Origin: Agapanthus africanus
Taxonomy: Eukaryota > Streptophyta > Magnoliopsida > Asparagales > Amaryllidaceae
Length of the DNA stretch: 64,000 nucleotides
Assembly: GCA_030015575.1 (NCBI GenBank)
Contig: JASDDO010000001.1
Location: 515,711,772-515,775,771 of the forward strand
Reading direction: 5' to 3'
Positions 44,881 to 57,508 of the stretch are shown piece after piece. Positions within the stretch are counted from its first letter, which is position 1, and each line of letters begins with the position of its first letter. Below the pieces are notes generated by a model, which saw only the letters and a program-made list of their open reading frames with translations, ran no database searches and had not been told where the DNA came from. The position numbers and the translations under genes are program-made.

Positions 44881-45012
44881 TTTTTTATATCTCGTCAGCC
44901 TAAAAGATGCTGCGGTAGTAGTTTAAAGACGTTTCGGTCTGCTATTAGTTTAAGGATATTTCGGTCCGACTTTGAGAAGGCTGGCTACTGCTGTTAGAGT
45001 TTGAGCTTAAGC

Positions 45013-48000
45013 TTAGTATTTCTTTAGGAAGCGACCGTTTATTGGCCTGAAAGGCCTTTCACCGTGCATGTCCATGAGTAGATAGGCCCCACCCTGGTAG
45101 ACCTTATCTATGATGTATGGGCCTTCATAGTTTGGTTCGAATTTTCCTCGCTTGGCGCGATTGGGAATCATAGGCCTTTTAACCATTAGCACAAGTTCGC
45201 CTTGGCGGAATGTCCTCAGTCGGGCCAATCTTTCATATGAGCGCGTCATTTTTGCTTTATAACCTTCCAGATTTTGTTGCGCTATGAGCCGTGTTTCTTC
45301 AAGGGCATCAAGCTCCTCAAGCCGAAGGTGAGCGTTTTCTTCGTCCGTCAGCTCGTAGTGGACTGCCACTCGTAGAGAGGGTAATTCTATCTCGAGAGGG
45401 AGTACTGCTTCTGTACCGAATACCAACGCATATGGTGTTGCGTTCGTGGCCGTTTTAAACGTAGTTCGATACGCCCAAAGAGCTTCTTGCAGTCTTTCGT
45501 GCCAGTCTTTCTTATTTCGTGACACCGACTTCTTCATGATCTTCGTCAAGGTCTTGTTGAAGGCCTCAGCTAGACCGTTAGCTCGCGGATTATAAACTGA
45601 GGAATATCTCCAGTCTATATTATGCTGTTGCGCGAAGCGACTGATTTTGTGGCTTCTGTAGGCTGGCCCGTTATCGGAGATGATTCGTCTTGGCGTTCCA
45701 AACCGATATATGACATGCGTCTTGAAGAAATGGAAGATATTCTCCGTCTTTACTTCCCTCAGCGGTACTGCTTCCGCCCACTTAAAGAAGTAATCAGTCG
45801 TCGCTAGGATGAAACGATGTCCCCTAGACGATGCTGGTTCGATGGGGTCGACTATATCAGTCCCCCACATTTCGAATGGCCAGCTAGCCACCGTTGGATG
45901 TAGTGGATTTGGATGCTGGTGGATAAAGTCCCCGTGAATTTGGCATGAGTGGTATTGCTTCGCATATTCGAGGCAATCCTGAATCATCGTGGGCCAGTAG
46001 TATCCCATCCGTTTGATCTTCAACTTCATCTTCGGGCCCGCTTGGTGAGAACCACAGATTCCGTCATGAACTTCCTGAACGACCCTTTCTGCTTCTTCAG
46101 GTCCTAAGCATCTCAGCCACAGAGAATCGAATGACCTCTTGTATAGAGTATCATTGACGAAGGCGAAAGACAAAGCTCGTTTCATGAGCTGATGTCTTGT
46201 GGACGCTTCTTCAGGCGTTCGGTGGGACTTAAAGTAGTCTATGAAGACTTCCCTCCAATCTTCGGCCTTTTCTCGGTCTTTTATTTGCAGAGCAGTCTGC
46301 TCGTTCGCTCCTTTTTCTTCGGATGATTCCGGAGATATTTCTGCTGGGGCAAGCACCCGACGGCTTCGTACCATGATTCTAACGTCATCGAGGTTCTCGT
46401 CGGCCAGTACTTTAGCAAGTTTGGCCAATGCGTCCGCTTTGCTGTTTTCCGCACGCGGTATGTTCTCCAAAGTATAGGAGGGAATTTGGGTCAATAGTTG
46501 TTGCACCTTTTCACCGTACTTCACCAACTCCGGTTTGTACGTTTGGTAGTCGCCGTTTACTTGACTAACGACTAGCTGGGAATCTCCATATATGAGGAGG
46601 TTTTCAATTCCCATGTCGATGGCGATCTCGAGTCCTGCTATCAAGGCTTCATATCCGGCTTCGTTATTCGTCCTCGGCTCTGTTAAGGAGAAGGCGAAGC
46701 GCATAATCCCTCCTTGTGGAGTCACGAAGATGAGGCCTACCCCCGATTTGATTATAGGGGTACCTTGTTTGCGCCTTTTTCATGGAAGATGCTCCATCGA
46801 AATAAAGCTCCCATTGGGTATCATTACCGCCGATCGCGTCAAACGCATGTTCATCTGGAAGATCGCAATTCAGAAGAGAATCGGCGGGTATCGGATGCTC
46901 AGCGAGGAAGTCGGCGATGGCCTGGCTTTTCACTGCCTTGAGAGGATGATAGGTTATGGAGAACTCCATCAAGAGCAGTGCCCATTTAGCAAGTCGTCCC
47001 GTCAATATGGCCTTTGACATTAAATATTTAAGAGGGTCCACCTTCGAAATGAGACGGACCTCATGCGCCAATGCATAGTGCCTGAGCTTTGTTATCGCGA
47101 AGATCAACGCCAGGCAGTGTTTTTCAATGGGAGAGTAGTTGCTTTCTGCCCCCAGAAGAACTCGACTCAAGTAATAGAGAGCTCTTTCTTTCCCTTGGTC
47201 ATTCTCTTGCGCCCATAATGCGCCTAAGGAACCTTCGAGGGTGGTTGTATAAAGAATGAAAGGTTTTCCCTTAACTGGAGCAGCCAACACTGGCGGGTTC
47301 TGCAGGTACTGTTTAATTTCGTCCAACGCGCCCTGGCATTTTTGATCCCAGACGAATGGAGTTCCCTTCTTCATCAGGTGATTGTAAGGGCGGCACTTGC
47401 CAGAGAGGTTGGCTATAAATCGCCGAATATATGCGAGCTTTCCTTGGAGAGACCGCAACTGTTGGAGAGTCCTTGGCGGAGGCATTTCCATGATCGCCTT
47501 GATCTTGGACGGATCTATTTCGATACCCCGGTGTCGGACGATGAATCCCAGGAATTTTCCAGAGGAAACTCCGAATGCACACTTGAGCGGGTTCATCTTC
47601 AAGTTGTACAGTCGAAGGCGTTGAAACACGGTCTTCAAATGCTCGAGATGCTCCTCGTATGATTTGCTTTTAACCACGAGATCGTCGATATAGCATTCGA
47701 CGATTTCGTGTATAAGGTCATCGAAGATCTTCGTCATGGCCCTTTGATAGGTAGCACCGGCGTTCTTTAGACCAAAGGGCATCACCTTGTAACAGAATAT
47801 TCCCAAAGGGGTCCTGAAGGTGGTGTGCTTCTGGTCTTCGGGATCCATCTTTATCTGATTATACCCTGATGAACCATCCATGAAGGAGAAAACTTCGTGA
47901 GTAGATGTATTGTCTATCATCAGTTCGGTGACTGGCACCGGGAAATCATCCTTCGGGCAGGCTTTGTTGAGATCCCGGAAGTCCACACATATACGCACTG

Positions 48001-50610
48001 TCCCATTTTTCTTCATTACCGGGACGATGTTGGCGATCCATTCAGGGTACTGAACTTCCTGGATGAAGCCAGAGTCAATCAGCTTTTTGACTTCAGCATT
48101 GATACTCATTTCGAGCTCGAGCCGCATTCTTCTCGGCGCCTGTTTGACTGGCTTGACGTCCGGAGATATCGCCAATCTATGCACAGCAATTTCTGGATCT
48201 AGTCCCGGCATTTCGGAATAGTTCCACGCGAAGCAGTCTCTATGCTGTAGAAGCACGTCCTTTAACGCAGCCACCCTTTCTTCAGATAGCAGCTCGCTGA
48301 TGAATGTCGGTCGCGGATCGTCTGCCGATCCCAACTCAATCTTCTTGAGGTTATCTGCAGTAGTATGTATGCCATCTTCCAGTTCTTTCGGAGCTGGTGG
48401 AAATTCTGAGGTTACCTCATTGTCATTGTTTTCGAAGCACCAGGGGAGCTCATCTATGTCCTCGGGCTCTTCTTTTAATATTGTAATCATGTGACAGGTG
48501 CGAATTCGCTTCCAATCCCAATGTGGAACCGGTTCTTCTTTCGTGGCCTTGGGCTCGTGCTTTTGTGGCGGCGCTACCCTCCAGCTGTCATACAGAGTGA
48601 ATTTGCCAAGCTGATACTGATCTTCAACCCAATTTTTGAAGGTGAAGCAGTCCTCGAGAGGGTGCCCTATCACTCGGTGATAAAAGCAATAGTCCGGGTG
48701 AGAGACTTCACTTGCTTGTTCAGGGTGTTTAGACTCCGGTAGTGCAAGCATTCGATGTTTTAAAGCGAGGTCAAGTATCTTCTTCGTCTTGTCCCGAGGA
48801 AACGAGTACGCTCGACCCATCTTCTTCATGAGTGATAGATCAATAACGCTCGACTCCCGTTTGCGTGGCTTCTTAGCCCTGCTTTGTTGTTGTTGAGCGC
48901 TTTTTTGGCCTTTCGACTTATTTCTGCTTTTGCGCCGAGCCTTCTTTATAACAGGTTGACAAGGAGCGGCATTTTCATCTTTGACGGCCTGTTGAAGGAG
49001 GCGTTGCGTTTTGGCTTTCTCGTAGATGGCCATCTCGCGGTTGTGATCATCTCGGACTTTTTGACCAGCTTCCCTTATAAGCCTGTCCATTTGTTCTTCA
49101 AACGATGGACTGGGCACTTTTGCATCAGGAACTTTTACTGGTTCAGGATTGGTGTCCTTCCGTTGCGCATCTGCTTCTTCATTGAAGTCGTGTACGACGT
49201 AACAGTCGCGGAGCAGCTCTCGTTTCTTGGAGCGAATGTATCCGAGCTCGATCGTCTCCATCCTCCCATTAGGCAGCTTGCGTTGAGTCCCAGGAACGTT
49301 CCAGACTTTGTCGTAGAACTTGGCTTTTCGAACGGTCTGTTTGAAGGATATCCCTGGCGTTTCAGCAGCTTTTTTAAACATTCCGTATAATATCTGGGTA
49401 GACGGATGGGTTGAAGTCTGTCCGGCGTAGGATCTGCCCCATGCCAGATTTCTTTCTCCACTTTGTTTTCTTCAGAGCGGTAGAATAGAATTGCCTTCTC
49501 GCCTTCTCGCCTGGGAGGGATATAGAACGTTTGCAGCTCTTCTACATTGTAAATATTAAGCGCATCCAGTTCTTTATGGTGTTTAAGCGGCACCATGGCG
49601 ACTTGTAGACTTTGTTCTTCGTCAGCGAACTTTCGTATTGAAGGTCGAGCAGAGAATACAGCATGGATCTCATCTTCCGAGTCGCTACCAAAGATCAACG
49701 TAGGAGCGGACGGTCCTGGCTTGTTGTGTTGGGGTGGACCCGAATACACTATCTCCTCTTCCTCCTCGGTATCACTGCCGAAGACAGGGATGGTGGCATT
49801 AGCTTTATTCTCTGGCTTGTGACACTTCTCCGTATCTTCGAAATCCGGTAAGAAGTATTTGGCATCTTCGTATTTGCGGACCTCATTCACAGAGAACGGG
49901 TTCAGTTCTCCCGTCACGGTATACTCGAAACCATCCTTAAAATACTTCATACACTGATGTTGTGTAGAAGGGATGATGTTGTACTCGTGTAACCATGGTC
50001 GGCCGAGCAGAGCATTGTAGCATGTCTTGGCGTCTATGACGTGGAACTTAATGTCCGTGACGAGTAGCCCGAAGCGTAGCGTCAGTATCACAGACCCAAG
50101 AGTTCTTGATGACTGGGAGTCAAACCCGGAGATGGTGATCTTGTCACGAGCAAGGTGCTGGACGCTCATGCAGATTTCTTTTAAGACCCGTACATTGAGG
50201 AGATTAACGGAGGATCCATTGTCGATCAGGATTTTGCCTATCTTTATATCGTGACAGTATCCTGAGACATAGAGGGGGCGATTATGCTCGCACGTCCCAA
50301 GGAGAAGGTCCTCGTCGCCGAAAGTGACATCGGCCGTATGCACGTCCTCCAATTCATCCTTCATTTTTTCTTCGGCCAGGAAAGCTTGGAACTACTCCGG
50401 ATCCTGTAGTGCCTTAATTAACGAATCTCTCACCTCTTTTGATAGTAAAAGGGCGTCAAGAATGCTGAGCTGTGAGGGCAGCTTCCTCAGATGTGCTAAG
50501 ACGTTGTAATCCACCTTATTCTTCTTTGGCGGGTCTTTGGCAGCTAGCTCCTCCACCACTTGGTCATCTAAGATGATATCTTCAGGGACCTTCTCTTTTC
50601 CCTTATCTTT
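45013..50610 (-). pseudogene. E2 protease-RT-RNase H-aRNH-integrase (pol)
   Basis: Reading leftward: protease with ILIDNGSSVNLL (Asp near 50223) and NALLGRPWLHEYN; linker with CHHC knuckle 3 (CFYHRVIGHPLEDC, 48648-48690); RT with FMDGSSGYNQIKMD, PFGLKNAGATYQ and YIDD (47681-47692); RNase H with LGALWAQENDQGKERALYY and EKHCLALIFA; second RNase H with WELYFDGASS, NNEAGYEALIAGLE and IYGDS; integrase with the zinc-binding CHSC changed to YHSC (codon 45952-45954), WGTDIVDPIEP, DNGPAYRS and NGLAEAFNKT; C-terminus ending RFLKKY. Breaks: stops at 50611 and 50395, frameshifts near 49367 and 46775. It is the best-preserved pol here but not intact. Confidence 0.93.
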
Positions 50611-53600
50611 TTAATTTGAGGGTCCGAGATTCTTTTCGGGCAGCGTGCGGTTACGTAGCCGGATATTTTCGCAGACCTTCGGCTCTTTTTCTTTTCCCGA
50701 AGCGGATTCTTTAAAGAGGGGGCCAAGCTCCAGCTCCACATCAGAATCGCTCCCGAACGTGAGCACTTGTGATCTCCCGGTGTTGACCATGCGACAATTG
50801 CTGGTGGTTCTGTTAAGCCCTTCGGTCGTATCGTTCCGTTCTCGGCGAGTCTTGCGCTTTTCCCGCTTAAAATGCTGCCGGTGAGCAACATATCCTTGCC
50901 ACCATCTATCGAAAGCTTTGCACTCTTCAGTGGGGTGCGAAACCTTCTGATGATATAAGCAATAGGAGGGGTGCATTTCTATTTCACCAGTAATTTTTCC
51001 TTCGGAGGATGGTATCTTCATTCCCATTGATATGGCCTTAGCAAACCTTTTCCTCATCTTGAATTGGCTTTTATCCGCAGTGGGTGTACTTTGCTCCAGC
51101 GGGATCATCTCAGCTCTTTCATCAAGTCGCTGGCGCTTGGCTCTTTCAAATATTATCGCCTCACGTTCTCGATCAACTTTACTTTTCAACCGAGCTTCAT
51201 TAAGGAATGCGTCAATTACTTCATCCGATGGCCCCAGAAATTTTGATTCGGTATCTGCCCCCAGCGTTTTAGTACAAGAAGTCTCCTCATCGTTCATGAA
51301 CGAATGGGAAATCACATGACAGCTCGCCACGCATTCTTCAGATTCATCTGACGAACTTTCTCCATCACCTTCCTCTTGAAAGACGTGATTGAGGAACTCT
51401 TGGAATGTAATGGGAGTCCGTGCTTTCTGATTGTATTCTTCCAGCACGTCAATTTGTTTTTGTAAGTTTGTGCGCTTGTCGCCAGGCTTCACAGACTTCT
51501 TAGATTTCTTTTTCTTCTTCTTCGAGGATTTTGACGGCTGGTTGCGAGTGCTTGAGCCACCACCATCGGTCTTTGGAGTTGGACGTGGCTTCAACATCCC
51601 TTCAATGACCTGCGGTTCCAACGGGTTTTTCCACTTGATCGCTGGGCATGTCTGAAGGTCGTTCAGCATCCTCTTTGTCTTGGTTGATAATACAACTTCC
51701 CAAGGAGCTTCTTCAACGACGGAGCATGTTGCCCCCGGCGTATTCGTCCCTTTAGATGTGTGGGGCTGCGGGGGATTCACCTTCCATTTGTCAGATAACG
51801 CGAACTTGCCCTGTCGGTACTGGTTTTCAAGCCAATTTTTGAAAACGTAGCAATCCTCGATCGGATGACCCAGTACTCGATGATAAGGACAGTAGTTGGG
51901 CTCGTTGACGTCACTTGGTTGTAACGGGCGTTTTGGATCCGGCAGATTTATGAGTCGGTTGCGCAACGCCAGTTCGAATAACCTCCTCGTTTTATTGCGG
52001 GAAAAGGAGTAAGAACGTCCTAGCCTCTCCTCAAGGGCTAAGTACGGACGCACATTATTTTGTCGAACGACCAGCTTTGGGATGTTCGGCTGTCGCTGAG
52101 CATTAGCAACAACAATCGCTTTCCCCTTTCCCTTCTCATTTCGGGAGTCCGGCTTTGGAAGAGGAGATTTATGGCCCATCTGATCCATTTGCGCCAGCTT
52201 GTCGATTAGTGCCTGAAAGGTAGTTGGCTTGAAGAACATCATAAATTGTGAGATGGTTGCTTGCGGATCAAGGGTTCCCATAAACATACCCACCGCGGGA
52301 GCTTCTTCAATGCGCTGCTCACACTTCGACCATAAGTTCCGCCATCGTATAGCGTACTGAACCCACGTCTCGCCTGGCTTTACCCTGGCGTTAATCAGTG
52401 CCGTCGTCGGGGTACGTTCACTGGCGCTTGCAAAACGCTGAGTAAACAACAGCTCCATCTCTGCGAAGGTCTTGATCGAGTCGTTCGGGAGCTCAGAGTA
52501 CCACTCGAACGCCGTATCTGATAAACTTCCAACAAACTGGCAAAGCAACAGCTTATCGTCACCGCCGGTGTTGCCGCAGAGTGCCCTGAACTGGGCAACA
52601 TGCTGGTGGGGATTGCCAGTCCCCTTGTAGACATGGAACTTGGGAATTGTGTAACCGGGTGGGTACTTGATTTGGTCGTACCAACTTGGATATGGCCGCC
52701 CCGTTTTTATGACCTAACCCGCTGCTTCCGTCGCTTGATGGACCCGGATCTGCTGAGCTATGTATTCGTCCAGATCGGCTTTGGAGATTGTCTCTTCTTT
52801 AGCTGCTGACAGAGCTGGCAGAGAATTCGACGTCTCTCCCCTATCGTCTTCAAGGATGATAGGGGGATCTTCAGCAGGTGGATCTTGTTGAATCATCATA
52901 CCCACCATATTCTGGAACAGGAGGGCCATTTTCTTTATGTTGGCTGCCTGTTCCGCAGCTTCTTTATCCTTCTTCTCCAATACGCGACGAAGGAATTCAG
53001 CGTCAGTTTCTTGTTCTTGACGCTCGTCCGAGGACGTTTCAGGGGTTTCTTTTGGCCCTTTAAGTGCGGCCATAGCGTTCATCATCTCTTGGAGCTTCTG
53101 CTGCTGCTCCTGAGCCTTGGTCACTGACCTCGTGTGCGGTCTATGACCTGTTGATATGCGGCTGTCCTCTTTACCAGACGCCATACAGACGGTATGAACT
53201 ACAATGCCCCCTGACTTAGGGCGTTTGGGTTCACCACCATTGATATTCGTCGTCGGCGTTGGCACTTTCTCCGGCCTTCTTCTTTTATGGTCCGTAGAAG
53301 TGGAGGGGGCCGTTGCAGTGGGCACCCTAGCGATTGTTGTCCTCTGCTGTTTAATAGGACGGTCCTTTTCTTTTTGTACTTTCGCCTTCTTCTGTTGACG
53401 AGAGTGATCTAGGTCGATCACGGAGTCTTGAACCCTTCACCAAACCCTGTATATTTTTTAGGACAGCCGTTGAGGGGGCTGTTCTTGCTTTGTTTCCGGA
53501 ACTCTCTCCGCGGGCGGAGGAGATCTTTTCAATGTAGCGGTTGGAGAGTTCTTACGTACCCTCCTCAGCAGTTCAAAACTGTTCTCAGTTGGAACAGCAG

Positions 53601-54255
53601 CGTTGACCTCCACCACTGGAGCAGATAGAGTTAGCCCTGAGGGGGAGTTTACCCCAACCCTTCTTATCCGGCGCCAGTGGCGTCGTCGGGCGCGACGAGT
53701 CGTCGGTATTGGTTCGGAGACAGAAACAGCCTCTTCTTGCCCCCTGTTCAGGTATGGGGCTGTTACCGGCGTCAGCCTATTGAAGACTGATGTCTTTTGA
53801 GCAACAAGAGCAGGAGTGGGAGTTGGGACGGTCAATCTTGTAAAGACCGATCTCTTAGCAGGAGAAGCCGCCTTGACGACTTCAGGAGCAGGTTTGGCTA
53901 CTTTTTTTGGAATAACCCTTTCCGGGACTGCAAGCTTCATTGTGGGCTCACAGGAGTTTTGGCCCAGTCTGGAGAAGACCGAGGCACCGGTGTTGGACGA
54001 CCTTTTGAGAGAGGCCGCAGTAACTGAAAGTCGATCGAAGACCGACTTCTTAGAAGCTTCTTGTACGGGCACGGGGGTGCTGAAGCTTTTTGGCGGAAGC
54101 ATAGTTCTGAAAAACAGCCCCGTGGTGGCTTGAGTAATCTGCTCCACGGGCATGGTGAACAAAGAGGCCACTTGGGGCCCGTAGGTTATGCCCCCAGTTG
54201 AGGCCGAACGCAAGCTGCAGCTGCAGTTGGAGCACTTCGAACAAGTTGAGGCCAT
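50611..54255 (-). pseudogene. E2 gag
   Basis: Start at the Met of MASTCSKCSNC (54255). Order: Cys-rich N-terminus; VFDRL/VFSRL/VFNRL repeats; basic RRARRRHWRRIRR segment; Gln-rich coiled coil near 53100; gag domain (AFEWYSELPNDSIKTF); CHHC knuckles at 51850-51891 and 50917-50960; acidic tail. Three in-frame stops break it: TAA near 53458, TGA near 53431 and TAG near 52716. The last replaces a Gln present in E1 (AAGQVV). Confidence 0.9.
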
Positions 54256-54388
54256 CGATGCTTGACTTCTCTTCTGCACCGAGCAAGAGACCAAATCTTA
54301 GTAAACTTGAAATCCATAGGCAACCGTTAACAAACCGCGATTGGTTCGCGAAGACGACACACGAAGTGTAGAGTGGAAAGAGGAAAAT

Positions 54389-54407
54389 GTCCCACCGGGG
54401 CGTGCCA
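54389..54407 (-). other. E2 primer binding site
   Basis: On the minus strand TGGCACGCCCCGGTGGGAC, five bases from the LTR end. It keeps the TGG expected for pairing with a tRNA CCA end and has one extra C compared with E1 and E3. Confidence 0.75.
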
Positions 54408-54412
54408 GAATC

Positions 54413-55356
54413 TGTTCCCCTCCGAAAGGCGGGCGACGACGCGGGGACGTGTTGCCTGAGATTCGGGGCAGATGCTATATGGTTTTATCCGTCCACCTCT
54501 CCGAAGATGCCAAGTTGATTTATGGCACCGTGTATCGGAGGTTTAGACGGATGCGGCCGATGTAGCAGACTTCGTCAGATTCCCCCTCGCTTGAGGGTTT
54601 TTTGATTGTGGGGACGCTTTTCCCTGCAGGCGCAAGCCCCTGCAGTTAATTACGCTACCGCATCGCGGTAACAACTTTCTCCTTCTCCAGAATTTCACTT
54701 CGTGTCGTGTGTGTTTGTTTTGTCTGTGGTTGCCCGTGGATTGTATACGGAGACTGAGTAATGCCGTCGCCCGTAGGACGTGGATTAATCCAAATCCGTA
54801 TTTACTTAGATTTGGGTTTGGTGTTTTTAGTTTAAGGATACGTTAGCCATATTGCGGCTAAGATCAACTTAAACGTTCGTTAAGGATACGTTAGTCCTGT
54901 TTGAGACTAAGATCAACTTAACGTGGTGATCCCTTTATTATATGGCCGTCAGGACTCGTCACCTCTCTGACGTCGTTGAAGAATTACAACGATAGGTGTC
55001 AGAGGAGTTCAGAGATGTACCCTTGAACCAAAATTGATTTGGAGTCTTATAGTCCATTTGAATGTTTAAGGATACGTTAGCCGTATTTAGGGCTAAGATC
55101 AACTTAAACGGGACCGCTTAGGTCCGGCAAAAGAGCGTTTGGAGGCTCTATTGTTCCAGTTTAGGGACGTAGTGGTCCGTGTTCCAGTTTAGGGACGTGG
55201 TGGTCCATATTCCAGTTTAGGGATATAGTGGTCCGTCGCCAGTTTAAGGACGTGGTGGTCTTTTAGTTTAAGGACGTCTCGGTCCGATATTAGTTTAAGA
55301 ACGTCTCGGTCCGATATTAGTTTAAGGACGTCTCGGTCCAATATTAGTTTAAGGAC
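54413..55356 (-). repeat. E2 5' LTR, part before E4 insertion
   Basis: Matches 38250-39193 of the 3' LTR. It stops in the minisatellite at TTTAAGGAC, where E4 begins. The last five bases AGGAC should recur after the far LTR of E4. Confidence 0.92.
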
Positions 55357-57494
55357 TGTTGGAGATAGTGCCCTGAGAGTCAATTATTGGATCACAGGCA
55401 CGTGATTGTAATGATTGAGGGAGGACCTATCCCGGTAGGACAGTCTTACTCAAGATGATAGTATGCTATCTGGTTTACCTTTATCATCGTGTACTGTTTT
55501 AGGTGACCTGACATGTCGCTATTACACGTTGATAGAGCCCCTAGGATTCTTGCTTGACCACCAGCAGTATGAGGGCGATCATATAAGTGGGAGCTGGGGT
55601 CTATAAGCACATCCTTAAAAGGTCCCTAGTCGTGGGAGTTTCGAGACAGGGCATCGATACTCCAGAGTAGACTAGTGTATATAGTCGAGACCCCGACGAG
55701 GGGCGGTGGCCGGTCTCACAAGCCACTGGTGTCAGTTGGTTCACCTAAGATGTATACAGGTGCTCATTTGGGTTATGAGTACACCGGACAGGACTCGCCG
55801 GGAACATGCTAGTTGGTCTTATACCTGACGTCAGATAGCAGTTCCCTGGTGACATGTGTACAGGTTAGTTCATCGACCTGAGGATCGTCATTTGTCTCGT
55901 GTGAGTTCCCACTGTACTTTGATTACTACCCTACCACGCTCAAAGGAGACGTGCAAACAGGTTTTAGTTGGGTACAGTCCCGAGCCACATGGAGGCAGTG
56001 AGCGGATCTTTAGGGGTTCGTCTCTCCCAGTATTGGGGGTGAGGTCGCGCTGTGTCTAGGAGAGCCATTACACGAAGCCCTCGGCCGAGGCAGGAGATTT
56101 ACTGGTAGGTATTCCAGTAGTATCTCAGGGTGTTCTGGGCTACACTCCGACACGACTTGTACCGCTTTTGGGGGTCTGACTTTTACCAACCCCCTAGGCC
56201 CGCCATGCGATGCTCATAGACGAACGGACCGGACTGTACGGATATTGCCGCTGACAGGCTCAGTAGGGTGTCAGGATGAGTTCACTCATCGATGTCCCTT
56301 TTTGTCAATAGCTGGTAGCCCGTCACGTATGGCTAATACCTCTGACATGCTAGTGGTTAAATCCACAGCCATAGTATTGACGAGTCTTTAGAGTCCCCCA
56401 CATTCAGTTGCTCAAGTTTTTGGGCGAAACGCTGTAAAGGCCGTATGGAGATATGGCAGGGTCCGATCAGATACGTGCGGTATTGCACATATCAGGATCG
56501 GACGGATAATACTAGCCGGTTTTGGTTTAAGCCGGATGCTAGTATAGTACAGTGTAGATTTTGTCTCATTCCATTTGTATTCGGTTGAAATACAGAAGCG
56601 GGTGTGTATGCACAGTAGCGGGGTTTTCCTGTAATTTATTACGGGACCAGTTTTCTGGAGTTGCCAGTTTGCTTTCCGTTTCGGCCATATATCTTTATAT
56701 CTTTAATTGGCCGAAGTTTGGTGGAGGGGGGCTTATTTGCATTTGTGCAAATAAGCAATTTGGAAGGGAGTCTTTACATATTGTTGTATCATGATTATTC
56801 CTTCACCATTTGACTTATTCATTTCATCATGGCTTGACTTTGGAGCAATCATGGTTGTTGATGATTGGTTGATGGAGTGTGATTTTTAGTGGGTCATCAT
56901 TTCCTTTTTCATGATAACCCTTTTTCTCTCTCTTTCTATTATTATTGATCCATACACTCTTTCATTCATTCTATCCTCTCCCATTCCAAGCCATGGCCGG
57001 CCAAGCTCATTAGAGGGCTGTCCCAAAATTTCTAGTGGGGATTTTTGTTCTTTTCATGTTAGAAAAATCCCCAAGTTCATCTAGAAAAAGTTCACATATC
57101 ATTTCCTCCACCAAAGGCAATTCCACAACCCCAATTGAGACATAGCACTACACCATTCTACAGCAAATCTTGGGCACGTCGACTCGCCAGCTTCGTGCCC
57201 GAGTTGCCTCGGTATAGAGGTGGGAGCCCGTAAAAGAAGCAGGCGACGTGGTGCCCTTCCAGCGAGGAGGTGGAGACCGGACATTCCGCGGGAGATCGGG
57301 ACGACGAAGAGAAGACCGGAGGACACGGATCGCTCGGTATATCTCTCTTCCCCATCTTGTAGTTAGCTAGGACTAGTTTAATGGCACGATCCGGGTTTTA
57401 TAGTGCGCGGTAGTGCCGGTTTGAAAATTAAAGTTAACCATCGCTTCCGCATTTGGCCTCGGGATGGAGGCCGGGACGTCGCCGTGCACTTACA
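55357..57494 (+). repeat. E4 5' LTR
   Basis: 2138 bp, TGTTGGAGA to ACTTACA, directly before the PBS. It is long for a copia LTR. The 67-codon frame inside (55856-56059), repeated in the 3' LTR, is incidental. TATA-like AT-rich sequence (ATATATCTTTATATC) lies near 56690. Confidence 0.9.
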
Positions 57495-57495
57495 G

Positions 57496-57508
57496 TGGTA
57501 TCAGAGCC
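57496..57508 (+). other. E4 primer binding site (tRNA-iMet)
   Basis: TGGTATCAGAGCC, one base after the LTR. This is the standard complement to the 3' end of plant initiator tRNA-Met. Confidence 0.92.

Larger units (their letters stand above)
38250..55356 (-). mobile_element. E2: Tat-type Ty3/gypsy retrotransposon in E1 5' LTR
   Basis: The 3' LTR is at 38250-40795 and the start of the 5' LTR at 54413-55356, where E4 interrupts it. It has a complete set of domains, an antisense ORF and a full 3' repeat zone. Its LTR is a divergent relative of the E1/E3 LTR. Its two LTRs are very similar: about 5 differences in the first ~230 bases by eye. It is therefore younger than E1, as the nesting requires. 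Confidence 0.92.

Noticed and set aside
55856-56059. A 67-codon ORF found identically at 63719-63922.
   Set aside because: It is the same place in the two LTRs of E4. Identity comes from the LTR pair and not from coding constraint.
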